A DNA stretch of 64,000 bases. It comes from Gonatopus flavifemur (taxonomy: Eukaryota; Arthropoda; Insecta; Hymenoptera; Dryinidae). The stretch lies in contig JAFFJZ010000002.1 of assembly GCA_018340375.1 (NCBI GenBank), forward strand, positions 25,996,001-26,060,000. The letters are read 5' to 3'. Each line of letters starts with the position of its first letter. Position 1 is the stretch's first letter. The notes under the pieces were generated by a model. The model did no database searches. It saw only the letters and a list, made by a program, of their open reading frames with translations, and was not told the DNA's origin. Shown here piece by piece: positions 34,218 through 45,097 of the stretch. A program made the translations under genes and the position numbers.

Positions 34218-35018
34218 TAAGAGTGAAACTTCCTTCTCAAACAGCAAATTACAATAACTCTCACCAGAGTGATGCTTGTTTCCTGCGAGTGGCGAACCAA
34301 GCATTCAATCAATATATAAGTCTCCTTTGAAGATTCCATGACAGGAATAATTCTTCATCTGTTTCCAGACCCGCCTACTTCTACGCCAGGACCACCGGAT
34401 TTACGTCATTCATCAGTTTAAACTAATCAGAAAAATTACATGTTGAAATTCCCCGACATTCATTTCGTTCAATCGAAATGATAGAATGGATTTTTTATTT
34501 TATTTTCAATTACAATAAAAAATGAAAGTGACCATTGGCATGAGATGGGCGCAACCCTGCCGCAAGATTGCTACAGCGTTGGCTCATCCTTGGCGAACAA
34601 ATTTTTGTATGGTCTGCCATTGACGGCATATGCTATCACAACCCTGTTTCCAGTGTTGGGTCTTGATTGTGGAAACAAATGGGCTGAGGCTGAAATGATG
34701 TTATCATTTCAGAGTTGCGCCATGCCTGGTAGCCGAGGATCGGCCCATCTTGGTGAGCCTTGCGGCAACCTAGCGCCCATGGTCAATTTTTACCTGGGCA
34801 GAGGAGGGCTGTTTATGGTGACATCAGTTTTGACCTTGAAGTGAGTTTTGAAGGTCATTCGGCAGGTGATAACACTTTGTTTAATGGAAACCACTAGTTT
34901 TGGTTATGGAGTCGTGTTCTACGTGAAAAAACATGGAATTTTATGTAACACATTTTTTTGTAAGAATCGTATTTTCAAAGATATTGCAGTGACCAGCTAG
35001 TGAACTTGTGTTTCGGAT
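34218..35018. repeat. gene-free, partly GC-richer repeat block
   Basis: About 34540-34850 has TTGGC, GCCATTG, TTGGTGAG and GCGCCCATGG motifs typical of the GGCCCA-type repeats of this window. Its 99-codon ORF has no domain and appears to be translated repeat. Confidence 0.4.
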
Positions 35019-35262
35019 AAGACCGAGACTGCTCTTGGTATCGACCCCGAGATCGAGACGAGACCGAGACTGATACGAGACGACCCGAGCCATTATTTCC
35101 CGAAACCGAGACGATATCTGTCAAGCCGAGAGTCTCGAAGATACTTAGTTTTTCGAATGTATTGCCGGCACCAAGAATCTCGACTTGAGACCAAGAATCT
35201 GGACTCGAGACCGAGATCGAGACCCGGTCAGTCTCAGCGAGACGAGACGATACCGAAGCCCT
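35019..35262 (+). repeat. GAGACCGAGA low-complexity repeat
   Basis: Degenerate tandem of GAGACCGAGAC, CGAGATCGAGAC, GAGACGAGAC and related units, strongly purine-rich on the plus strand, interrupted near 35110-35165. Confidence 0.8.
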
Positions 35263-36397
35263 CCCAGCGGAACTTGAAAGAATGTCTTAGGTACACAAAT
35301 AGTGTTGTCGATTCTTTTGGCAGGAAGATCGGGCCAGCCCTGGCCCGATGGTTATCCCCGAATCTTCAGCCATTGTAAATTCAAAATTCAGTCGATATTC
35401 ATAAACATTGTGCCACTCATGTGGGCAATATTGGCACAAATGTTCTCAACGAATGCTCGATTTTCACACTTGTGCCAAGCTTGTACCAAATGTAGTGACC
35501 ATTTCACAAATATTAACAAATGTACCATGACTGACTATTCATTGGGAACAACGGGACAATCATGGAACAATATTGGGTCAATTGTTCTTCACGGAGGTTT
35601 GTTTCTGACACATGTGCCAACCTTGGGACAAGCCTGCATGGGTACACATATAGTTTACGTATTCTACCTGTAAGACCTACCCCATGAGACCCATACGAAT
35701 TTTGAGGCACAGGTTGTCTAATAATCAGCACAAATGAAACCACTATGATAGCAAATACGTATATGATATATTTCGACCAAGTGGGAAGATGAATATGAAG
35801 TTACAGGCAACTCCAACGTTGATGAGAGATTCCTCACCCGAGTACCTTACTTCGGAAAGGATTTATAATTGATTTTGAAACTCTTTAACGTAGGAACTGA
35901 TGAATAATCCATCGATAATTCTACCTGATGAATTAATGCTTTGATCAGAGAGAATTTTCGCTCCTGAGTCCAATAACCAATTCCATGAATACTTGAGCAC
36001 ATCAATATTCAAGAGCAATCCGTAATGAGTGATGAATTGTTAACAAAAACGTACCATCCGTCCATGATACTTATAGCAATCCGTTATCAATTACTGCACT
36101 CGTTGAAAACATTACGTGAGTCAGATAGTTCATCACTGTTCGAATATTGGAACTCATTGAGTCGAATGTTACTTGAGTACACAAAGAATACTTGGCAGAC
36201 AAAAACAGCGAGAGAGAGAAAGATAATTTAGATTTGTGAGAGGTGATAGAGAAAAAGGAAGCAGAAATGATGAGGTGGAGAAATCAACAGAAATGTAAAA
36301 GCGTGTTAGATTGCGGGCGTACCAGCAAATTCTACGAACAATATCACAAATTTACAATTATTGTTATTGAGTACATGAAAAATGTTGAAGCAGATCC
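35263..36397. repeat. gene-free stretch with TTGTGCCAA-type motifs
   Basis: From about 35308 to 35660 the motifs TGGCCCGA, TTGTGCC, TTGGGACAAG and GGCACAAATGT recur, again a subterminal-repeat style. After 35760 it is plain AT-rich sequence. ORFs at 35302-35673, 35513-35743 and 36025-36231 are unsupported. Confidence 0.4.
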
Positions 36398-36399
36398 TA

Positions 36400-36664
36400 C
36401 ACTGAGAGAGAAAATTTCTGGGAACAATAAAATATTCATTTACGAATAGTCGCCATAAAATGCTTGATTGATTCGAATAAACTTTCATTGACTCGGTTAA
36501 ATATTCATTCAATCAAACAAGTAACTGATTATGCTATGGAATATTCCATCAATGGGAGAAGTTATTTAATTGAGCCAATGAAAGTTTATCCAAATCAATT
36601 AGAAATTCTATGACAACTATTCAATTGAATATTTTATTGTTCCCGGAAATTTTTTCTCTCAGTG
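36400..36664. mobile_element. CACTGAGAG-ended MITE, copy A
   Basis: 265 bp flanked by TA. CACTGAGAGAGAAAATTTCT and the inverse end share GGGAACAATAAAATATT, and inner arms pair TAAACTTTCATTGACTC with CAATGAAAGTTTAT. Same family as 36832-37097, 170 bp away. An ORF (36243-36449) runs into it and is not a gene. Confidence 0.85.
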
Positions 36665-36831
36665 TACGATAAGGGAAGTCAATTTATATGTCAAAGATTC
36701 AAACGTAAAATACGTATACCCAAAAGGATATATATAATAAAAATTGGAATAGTAATGAATGATATAAGTTGTGGGATATAGGAAAAGAATGATATTTATA
36801 CGGTATAGATATTCTTTTGAACTACATCCTA

Positions 36832-37097
36832 CACTGAGAGAAAAAATTTCCGGGAACAATAAAATATTTAGTTGAATAGTCGCTATAAAATATTTAATTG
36901 ATTTGAATCAACTTTCATTGACTCAATTGAATAACTGTTTCCATTGATGAAATATTTCATAGCATATTAAATATTTGTTTGATTGAATGAATATTATATA
37001 TATCGAGTCAATGAAAGTTTATTCGAATCAATCAAGTATTTTATGGCGACTATTCAACTAAATATTTTATTGTTCCCGGCAATTTTTTCTCTCAGTG
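36832..37097. mobile_element. CACTGAGAG-ended MITE, copy B
   Basis: 266 bp flanked by TA; ends CACTGAGAGAAAAAATTTCC and its inverse. Colinear with copy A, differing mainly in the centre. The sequence left of both copies is also alike (GATCCTACACTGAGAG and ACATCCTACACTGAGAG), so both sit at a CCTA site. Confidence 0.85.
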
Positions 37098-37262
37098 TAG
37101 TATAACTTACCTTAGCTAGTGTTCAGGCCATTATAAGGCCTCACGAGACACTTGTGAGATACTTTCAAGGCCTAGCAATGGCCTGGAGAATAATTAAAGT
37201 GCTTCCTACAAGGGTACGTGTCTAGTTTCTACCCAAATTTTATAGAATTAGATATAAAATAC

Positions 37263-37420
37263 ACTGAGGGAAAACAATCATTGAGGCAAGAAAATATTTC
37301 ATCCAAGTTATCTATAAAATATTTCTTCGAACCGATTCAATATTATTCCAATGGATGAAATGGTTTCTCACCGCATGAGGTGTTTCATCAAGTGGAAAAT
37401 CATTTCTTTTATTAAAATAA
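37263..37420 (+). repeat. shared segment, copy 2
   Basis: CACTGAGGGAAAACAATCAT, then GGCAAGAAAATATTTCATCC, then CGCATGAGGTGTTTCATCAA match 28680-28815. The match fades after AAAATCATTTCTTT. Confidence 0.55.
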
Positions 37421-38310
37421 CTCAAAGTGGGATCCTAGTATCCTATCGTGTTGCGTTAGTAACGATTAATCTCACTTCAAATTCATCAAAAATGTCATTA
37501 AAAACTTCATTCCATAAAGCTTGGGCTTTGACAAAGACAATTCGAAACAATTTTTCACGTGATTAGCTAGCTACCTATCTGCGGTTGCTGAGATCTGGAG
37601 ATCTGTGCTTGATCTATAAAGCACAAATTGTGAGCAGCACATCATTCACGTAGTAGTACAGTCACCGAAGGAGAATCATCATTCCTTGAAATTGCATCTA
37701 GATTCACGAAATTCATGTCTTCTCCAAGAAGAATATCATTTGTATGGAAATTCAAATTTTTTTCATAATAAACGTGGAGACTTTTTCATCCATCTCGTAT
37801 CTCTATAATGGATTCTTTGAATGCTTTAGAACAATTAAAACCAGTATCTATAATGACCAATGTCAGTTCCGCATCGCCACCGATGAGACATGTAGCCTTC
37901 ACGTGGTCCCTGCGCCCCATCCACCGGTGTCACTCTTCCACTTGGAATCCACGCAGGGTGACTTGTAGGCGACGAACCTCATCGGTGGTCATGCTGTTAG
38001 GGTTTGTTCTGGATTGCAAAAGCACTTCTAAAATCACTCAAACTGACACGATATAAGTATGCTTACCTTCAATCCTGTGACAATTCAGTCAATAACAAAT
38101 AATCCCGAGGAAAAATCGTCAATAAGCTGATCAGCGATCAGCTGTTACGGAAATATATTGATTTGAAGCCAATTCAGTCGTCGGGTTCTCAATGTTGTAC
38201 TGTAAACTGTTGTTTATATACTTCATCGATGTTTTATGAAACGCCAAATCATCATGATTCTTATCCATGCTAATAGTGCACTTTGTACATGTTCATTTTT
38301 CTTAGATATA
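37421..38310. other. gene-free stretch
   Basis: Two overlapping plus-strand ORFs (37744-38056) run through a GC-richer patch with CGCATCGCCACCGATGAG, but neither translation is recognisable. Confidence 0.4.
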
Positions 38311-38863
38311 CAGGGTGTCCCAGAATTCGTGGACCGGATTTCACAGGTATATTCTGCAACCAAGATGCAATAATTTCCGGTTTGAAAAAAATTTTTTCGA
38401 CGCTTAGTTTTGGAGATATGAGTATTTTTAGATTTTTTTTCAACTCCAAATCATTCAACAACACTGTATGCTACATACTTGAGCTCAACACCATTCGTTA
38501 AGTTGGAAAACGGCGGATCTGTAGGAAAAAGATTAAACTATTTTATCATTGATAGTTCCGGAGCTATAGCGATTTGAAATTTTTTAGCCTCCAGACAATC
38601 AGAATTCAGCAACTCAAAATCGCTCTATATCTCCGGAACTATCAATGATAAAATAGTTTATTTTTTTTCACAGATCCGAATGGTGTTGAACTCAAGTATG
38701 TAGCATACAGTGTTTTTGAATGATTTGGATTTGAAAAAAAATCTAAAAATGCTCATATCTCCAAAACTAAGCGTCGAAAAAATTTTTTTCAAACGGGAAA
38801 TTATTACATTTTGGCTGCAGAATATACCTGTGAAATCCGGTCCGCGTATTCTGGGACACCCTG
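38311..38863. mobile_element. foldback element, CAGGGTGTCCC termini, ~260-bp arms
   Basis: CAGGGTGTCCCAGAATTCGT at the left is inverted at the right as CGTATTCTGGGACACCCTG. The arms remain complementary through ATTTCACAGGTATATTCTGC, CGCTTAGTTTTGGAGATATG and CTATTTTATCATTGATAGTT to a short centre near 38590. A partial copy is at 13751-13890 and a possible tip at 33705. The two ORFs on opposite strands (both beginning YTGCPRIRGPDFTG) are the same palindrome read twice, not genes. Confidence 0.85.
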
Positions 38864-39175
38864 TGTAGGTATTCTTTGTCTGCTTATTAAAGTCTGGGTG
38901 ATTGAGATGTTGCACTGGAAAACTATTAGTTCTTATCAAATCTTAAAAGATTTCACAATTAATCCAGTACGATATACTCTCTGAATAGTGAAAATAAACG
39001 AAATAAAATACAGACTCACCTATTTAGATTTTATATTTAACCTTAATTGGATTTTCTAACATATTATTCAAGAATGTGTCGATGATTTGAATACGAATCC
39101 CTTATGCGAGAAAATTATTGGGTCCTACATATTAGTGAACACGAAAATACTATTGGAAGCTGTTGAGTCCTAACC
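38864..39175. other. gene-free stretch
   Basis: AT-rich spacer with no features seen. Confidence 0.4.
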
Positions 39176-39183
39176 CTTGAAAG

Positions 39184-39983
39184 TAGTGTTGCCGCGAGCC
39201 GCAAAACGAGCTGTAACGAGCTTTAGACTTCCACTGGATTTAGTTAGGACTATAAGAAGTAAAAATTGTCTCAATACTTGGTTGAATGGTCCAGTGCCGT
39301 CTTTGAGCATAGGCGAGGTAGGCTCGGGCCTAGGGCCCCAGGCTGATAGGGGCCCCCAACTCTTTGGACTACCATTTTTTTTTAATTTTACAAAAAAAGG
39401 AATTCTTTGAAAGGTAAAATAATAAAAGAAGTAAAAAATGATACGAATTTTTTCTATTCACAAATAATTTTATTTCTTACTTTTTTAAGAGAAAAGTCAG
39501 TTATCACTGCTTCAACATCAATACAATCCAGTACATTAGATTCAATAAACATTAATGACAAACTATTTAATCTCTGTTCTGTCATTGTTATATATATATA
39601 TATATAAGCAAAAAGATTTCCTTACATGGGCCCCCAAGCATTTCGGGCCTAGGGCCCCTTGACTATGAAAGACGGCCCTGGAATGGTCCTATACTTTGGT
39701 TCGGAAGTTCATAACAATGCACAGTTCCGTGGATTTGAATTTTCAACCGGTTCATATATGAAAAAGTATAGGTCCAGCTCGAAACCGGCTCGAATATAAA
39801 CTAATTCAAAACTCGTACCTATCCATAAAGTTATATTTCAGTTCAAACTTTGAAATTCAGTTGAGGACCTATTAAACTGAATTTCAAACCAATTTGGTTG
39901 ACTAAAAAAGAGTTCACTTTCAATCCAGATAATTTGAACTCTAAAATTCGTCAAGGCTCGTTTTGCGGCTCGCGGCAACACTA
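39184..39983. mobile_element. hAT-type element, TAGTGTTGCCGCGAGCC termini (outer)
   Basis: 800 bp with 28-bp near-perfect inverted repeats (TAGTGTTGCCGCGAGCCGCA, then AAACGAGC) and a perfect 8-bp duplication CTTGAAAG at 39176-39183 and 39984-39991. It contains a second hAT-type element (39292-39680); without that insert it is about 403 bp. Non-coding, therefore non-autonomous. The 8-bp duplication places it in hAT. Confidence 0.9.
39292..39680. mobile_element. hAT-type element, CAGTGCCGTC termini (inner)
   Basis: 389 bp; ends CAGTGCCGTCTTT and the inverse CAGGGCCGTCTTT, then inverse GGCCCTAGGCCCG blocks. A perfect 8-bp duplication GAATGGTC lies at 39284-39291 and 39681-39688. Sits inside the older hAT-type element. 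The centre is AT-rich with a (TA)n run at about 39590-39606. Non-coding; short ORFs are incidental. Confidence 0.92.
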
Positions 39984-40008
39984 CTTGAAAGGTAAAGTGA
40001 TTTTGACA

Positions 40009-40045
40009 CCCTTAAAAGGTAAACATGGGTCATTCGAGCCCGGCG
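40009..40045 (+). repeat. solo copy of the AGGTAAACATGGGTCA end motif
   Basis: ACCCTTAAAAGGTAAACATG then GGTCATTCGAGCC matches both ends of the element at 40796-41025. A third end at this distance could mean a larger element (40009-41025) with the smaller nested in it. Confidence 0.55.
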
Positions 40046-40170
40046 CTTCGAAAAGTACTCAAAAGTGCTCAAAAGAATTTGGGAAAATTCACGGGGTCTC
40101 ACTAACTATCCTAGTATCAGGACCGATCGCTATATCGATGAATTATTCATTTGTTTGAACAATATAAAGA

Positions 40171-40322
40171 CTGCTGTACAAAGCAAAAAACCCGTAACTC
40201 ACTTTTTTACTGAAAATGTTTTTTTGTGTCATTCGATGCAGTGAAATTTTCTGAATGAAATGATACATGAGTCTCATTTTCGACAAAGAATTGAATTACG
40301 GCTTTTTTGCTTTGTACGGCAG
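40171..40322. mobile_element. CTGCTGTACAAAGC-ended MITE
   Basis: 152 bp; CTGCTGTACAAAGCAAAAAA is inverted at the right as TTTTTTGCTTTGTACGGCAG. It is flanked by AAGA on both sides (40167-40170, 40323-40326), a possible 4-bp duplication. Confidence 0.7.
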
Positions 40323-40795
40323 AAGAATGAACAAATGAAAACGTGGAAAATGGACTGTTTCGTTGAAAAATTCATAACTCCTGATCAAATTGATATTTTT
40401 CTGAATTTTGAACGGGAAATTGAAGCTCAAGAATAGCATTCTGAAGAACAACATATTGCGAAGATGCATCAATCAAATAAATACTCAATAAACAAAATCG
40501 TGTTTCTTCAAAATATGTAAAATGTTACTATTTCCAGTGACGCAGACATACATTTATTTTTGAAATATTACAGAATTTCAATTAGTGTTTGTGGTGGAGA
40601 GCGAGAGAGAGAGAGACAATATAGAAACGATTGTCAAAGTCGAAAAAGAAAAAAAAGTAAAAAGCATGTTTAATTCTGTTATGAGACTCAATTTATGCTG
40701 GTCTCACAGGGAGTCTTATAAGTGGAGATCACTGTGTATCGATTACACGTGATATAATATGAAAAATTTTCAAAATGCAAAAGAATCTTTCACTC

Positions 40796-41025
40796 ACCCT
40801 CAAAAGGTAAACATGGGTCACTCGTGCCTTTTCGAAATTTCGACTCGCTCTCACCGCACTTGTTAACGCACTAAACGATCAGCGCTTGGGAAGCTGGTAG
40901 TCTACTAGTATAGAATTTTTCTCAGTATAGTTCCACCCCGTCACTCACCCCCCTCCTCCTCCTGAGCTAGCAAAGGGAGGAAGTTTCGCCGAGGCACTAA
41001 TGACCCATGTTTACCTTTTAAGGGT
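40796..41025. mobile_element. ACCCTYAAAAGGTAAACATGGG-ended MITE
   Basis: ACCCTCAAAAGGTAAACATG and the inverse ACCCTTAAAAGGTAAACATG continue into GGGTCAYTMGTGCC; arms of about 33 bp, total 230 bp. The middle is GC-richer. A third copy of the end lies at 40009. Confidence 0.75.
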
Positions 41026-41411
41026 CAATGGTTCAGAGTATTTATGTTCAATAGTTTTCAACCGGGTCTCCAGTCGCTATCAGGACCGAACAATTTTTTT
41101 TCTCGTAAGGGATAATTAATTGTTCATGAAGGCAAAGCCCATAAAAAGTCAAAAGATTTCCATCTTCGCTATGTTTCACACACGAAAAAAAGTTTGGTGT
41201 GCTTCTCAGGGAGAATCAATGGTGAGAATTTCCTGTGTATGGATCAGTCTGAATATACATCAACTCATTGCACGTGAAACAATTCGAGTGCATGCAAATA
41301 ACATGAATAAAATCGAGCCAAATGTTGCCCCAATTTTTTTCATAAGTCATCATTTACGACAAGAATTCAACTTTGAATGTAAGTTTCAGTCTTTTACTGA
41401 TCCATAGTGAT
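41026..41411. other. gene-free stretch
   Basis: The 95-codon ORF at 41120-41407 has no recognisable motif or splice context. Confidence 0.35.
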
Positions 41412-41413
41412 TA

Positions 41414-41850
41414 CACTGAGAAAAAAGTGACATGGTCACAGGAACCATCCTTGCATGGTTAAGGGCTTTTGGTTGTGGTGACCTAAAATCTGGTTATGAT
41501 AACCAGGAAAACAAAAAAAAAATCACGTGAATCTGTTTGTGGCAACCAGACGGAATGGTCAAGAACAAAGTCAACCACACGGAGAAAAGTTTTATATTAA
41601 AGATTACTATATTCGTATGGTACTCTTGGGATATACTTTATTATGAGGCTCAGAATCATATTTATTCCAAATTCCAACATATTTATTCTTCTCTCCGCGA
41701 GAGAGTATGGTGAACTCTCATATACTTGTGGTTCATAACGACATAATCAAATATATCCCAAAAGTACAATGTAAATATGGTAATCTCTAATATAATATTC
41801 TTTCTGTGCACGTTGCGCTTGGTTATGAGAACCAGATTTTTCTCTGAGTG
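41414..41850. mobile_element. CACTGAGAAAAA-ended element (outer)
   Basis: Flanked by TA (41412-41413 and 41851-41852). Left CACTGAGAAAAAAGTGAC; right, read inversely, CACTCAGAGAAAAATCTGG. GGTTATGATAACCAG and GGTTATGAGAACCAG are shared by the two arms. A CACGGAG element interrupts it at 41578-41808. Confidence 0.7.
41578..41808. mobile_element. CACGGAG-ended MITE (inner)
   Basis: CACGGAGAAAAGTTTTATAT against the inverse CACAGAAAGAATATTATAT, with AGATTACTATATT and TGGGATATA arms inverted. Flanked by CA on both sides, an in-place 2-bp duplication. Nested in 41414-41850. Confidence 0.75.
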
Positions 41851-41852
41851 TA

Positions 41853-42331
41853 TAGGAGGATTTCACAAGTAACCTCCAAATGTACAAAATTCTCCATGGT
41901 TTTGTTTCCCAATATCACAAACCTATGAGGGCACTCAAATTCATCTCAGGTACTATATGTTCTTAAGGATTATCCATTTCAAACTGAAATTTATCACGTA
42001 ATTCATGAAAAAAGTTGACGTAAAATTTTATCCATTCCTCCTGATGCTTAAAGATTCTTAATTCAGCACTGAAATTCGACCAACTGTGAGAAATCTGTTT
42101 CTGAATTGTTTTGCATTCAATGAGGTGCTGTACCTGATGAAATCAACAGGTATGTGTGGAATGTATCATAAATTCATAGTAGAACACAATACAGTTCCAG
42201 TATGATGATATAAGCACAGAAATGTTCATGAGGAGTCATGGAAACTATGTAACGATTTCAATTAATTTTTCATTTGTGAAGGATTGAAATCCCAGTTGAT
42301 ATATGTCAACAATGTGAGGATATTAATCGCA
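41853..42331. other. gene-free stretch
   Basis: No features recognised. Confidence 0.35.
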
Positions 42332-42333
42332 CA

Positions 42334-42788
42334 CATGGAGAGAAATTCATTTGGGAAGATTATCATTTTATTCGTAAACTACACAGAAAAAAGTATGTCT
42401 TCGAATCTAAGGAATTGTTATTTGAATAGGTCCAAACAGATATTTCTTTGACAAAAATGGACATTTTGTTCATGTTAAAGGAACTATTATTTGTATCATG
42501 ATTCAAATAACAAATTTGTTCGTATGTGAACAATATTCATTTTTGTTGAAGAAATATTTATTTGAACCTATTCAAATAACAATTTCTTAGATTCAAAGAA
42601 ATACTTTTTTCTGCGTAGAACTATTCGAAAAAATCAGACAATAACTTATAGTATAATCGAGATTAATTTAGATTTCTACCATCCCAACTGACATTGATTA
42701 GGAGTTATAACTTATTGTCTGATTTCTCCGAATTGTTCTATAGTTCACGAATAAAATAGTAATCTTTCCAGATAAATCTGTCTCCATG
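42334..42788. mobile_element. CATGGAGAGA-ended element (outer)
   Basis: The left arm CATGGAGAGAAATTCATTTG, then GAAGATTATCATTTTATTCG, matches the inverse right arm (CATGGAGACAGATTTATCTG, then GAAAGATTACTATTTTATTC). Inner arms pair CAGACAATAACTTATA with TATAACTTATTGTCTG. Flanked by CA on both sides. The left arm is interrupted at a TA by 42382-42615. Confidence 0.75.
42382..42615. mobile_element. CACAGAAAAAAG-ended MITE (inner)
   Basis: Ends CACAGAAAAAAGTATGTC and the inverse CGCAGAAAAAAGTATTTC; arms share TCTAAGGAATTGTTATTTGA and AATAGGT. Flanked by TA (42380-42381, 42616-42617). The other arm of the host element shows the joined sequence, so the insertion point is clear. Confidence 0.8.
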
Positions 42789-44714
42789 CAGATTAAACAG
42801 TGAATTTTCATAACTGATTCTTTCAAACCTCCAGTCCATCAATGACAACAATACGCTTGAAAGGACTGTTTAAATCCAACACATACCTGATGCATTTATT
42901 CTAGACTTTATATACCAATATTTTGATAAGCTACTGTTTATGATCTCTCTTCATGTTTTTGTACAAATAAAGAATATTCATGAGAAAAAGATATGCAATA
43001 TTTATCATCCAAACTACTCAATTACACGTTGAATTGCCAAAAAAAGGATAATTACAATTCTCCGATTCGTGTATTCAAACGAATTGCATTTCTTGTCGCC
43101 ACAAACTAAAAATATGTCTCACATTGCCTGTTTTTGTGTCGTTTTTGTTATTGAGCTCTTTTTCATCCACCACATTCGAGAGAATTGTTTCGCGGACAGT
43201 TTGATGTTTACTGGTCTCTCGTGGATCACTACCGCTATCTGTAATTGGCAGACACGACTAAAAACAAATCAACATACAAGTCCTGTGTATCTATAACTCA
43301 TAAAAAGTGAGAAAAACATCAAAAACACACATGGAATTCAATAGCATCTAAAAACTCTCTGCTCTCCATACTGTGGAAGTGATTTTAAATTCATTGCTGA
43401 AGATAAACATTGTGTGCTATTGAAAGACAATGATAATTCACTGTTTTTGAATGAGAATTGAGATATTCTTGAGACATTCATCAATCATTCAATCTATCAA
43501 GGACAATTGTTAATTTACCTGAAAGTTATAGACAGCATGTACCGTGAAGACACTTTTCATTTTTCTTTTAGGGAACTGACAGAAGGAAAATCAAAGGTCT
43601 AATTTGTCAGAATTCGAAACTTTGGTTGCTGAGGGGCTATTTGTAGAATAGAACATAGCATAACATGTCTATTGAGAGGCTGAAGTCTGTATGAAGAGCC
43701 GAAACACGATGTAATGCAAGTTAATCTCAAACGATTAAACTAGACTAGTACTATGAAACACTAGAACTAACTGGACATGCAAAGCACGGTTTATTATTCT
43801 CAACAGTGAAATTAGATTTATAGAGATTTCTATAAAGCCTCTCATGACTCAAAACTTCAATGCTCAGGATGTGGATCTTATATTAAACAAATTGGTATCT
43901 GTCATTTTGATTCTCTTGGATCCAAGGAACAACGATAACTCAATTCACACGGTAATTGTATCTACAATACATTTTAGAGAACAAACCCAACTCTCGCAAA
44001 GTTTACGAATTTTATTCCCAATTTCATATAAATTGACCAATAAAATTCATCTAAGTCTGTTCCTTGACACATCTCCTTCACTTTGATCGATTCTGTTTCT
44101 CACATTATTCAAATCACTTTGGCTCTGAAGAAACATTGATTCAAATATATTATTACCTCATCAAGTGAATCTCCAACAGGTGAGAAGCCACGTTAAGGAG
44201 GATTATACGATCCGCAATTCTAGCCTTCATGAAAATTCGATCGCATGAAGTTTGTAACGATATGTTCCTTCTCTCACGCTTGCGATACCTTTGACTCCAC
44301 CCTACTCCGAAATACTATCAATATGATATTCCAGTTCGAATAAAATCAACCAAAACAAAATAAAACAAGCTATGGCGTGGCATAAAACAAAACCAAAAAA
44401 GCATTCAATGCCAGCGAGAGCAAAGTTCACTGTATACGTTACTATTTCTCTTGAATAGAATTCCGAGAAGTACGATACATTTTATGAAATATTGATCAAA
44501 ACCTGATACGAACTTTGTGAAAAAAACATAGATAGGATCAAATATCGCTTTTCCCTATTCAGAATTCGAAGAGCGGTTGGCTGAAAATTTCGTTACCTAA
44601 TTGATTTGAAAATTGAGAATATAAAACTCGAAACTGGAAAAAATTGGTTTGTTGAAAGAACAAAATATTTTGCTTGATACGTGAACAATTAGAATTATTC
44701 GTCCTTGCAACCCA
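42789..44714. other. gene-free stretch, 1.9 kb
   Basis: ORFs at 43069-43296 and 43844-44086 were examined; neither shows a domain or splice signals. No element ends. Confidence 0.4.
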
Positions 44715-44996
44715 CTCTCTAAATTCCTTGGAGTGAAAATTCACTCTTGCCGAATGAAAATACTGCAACTCCGAAAGAGTGAAAAATTTCACTCTTAAAG
44801 AATGAATTTTCACTCTATAAGAGTGGAAATCAACTCTGGTGTTTGGAGTGAAAAACTCACTCTTAGGAAAAAGAGTGAATATTAACTCTTAAAGAGTGAA
44901 ATTTCACTCTCCAAGAGTTGAGCTCCCACTCCGTTCTAGAGTTGCAGTATTTTTACTCTTTGAAGAGTGAATATTCACTCCAAAGAATTTAGAGAG
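44715..44996. mobile_element. CTCTCT-ended MITE, copy 3, GAGTGAAA/TTTCACTC-dense
   Basis: CTCTCTAAATTCCTTGGAGT is inverted at the right as ACTCCAAAGAATTTAGAGAG. Inside, GAGTG and CACTC alternate about twenty times, often as TTCACTCTT and AAGAGTGAA, plus GCAACTC and GAGTTGC inverse pairs. The most motif-dense member of this group. Confidence 0.75.
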
Positions 44997-45097
44997 CACT
45001 TTTTATTCTTTTAAAAAAAATATTGTATACTCAACACCAAATGTTGCATTGCAATAAGGAGAATTTTGTTTAAATAACTGAAATATTTGGTTTTCCA

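Noticed and set aside
38283..38939. Two similar ORFs on opposite strands (YTGCPRIRGPDFTG)
   Set aside because: They are the two arms of one inverted repeat, not a gene pair.
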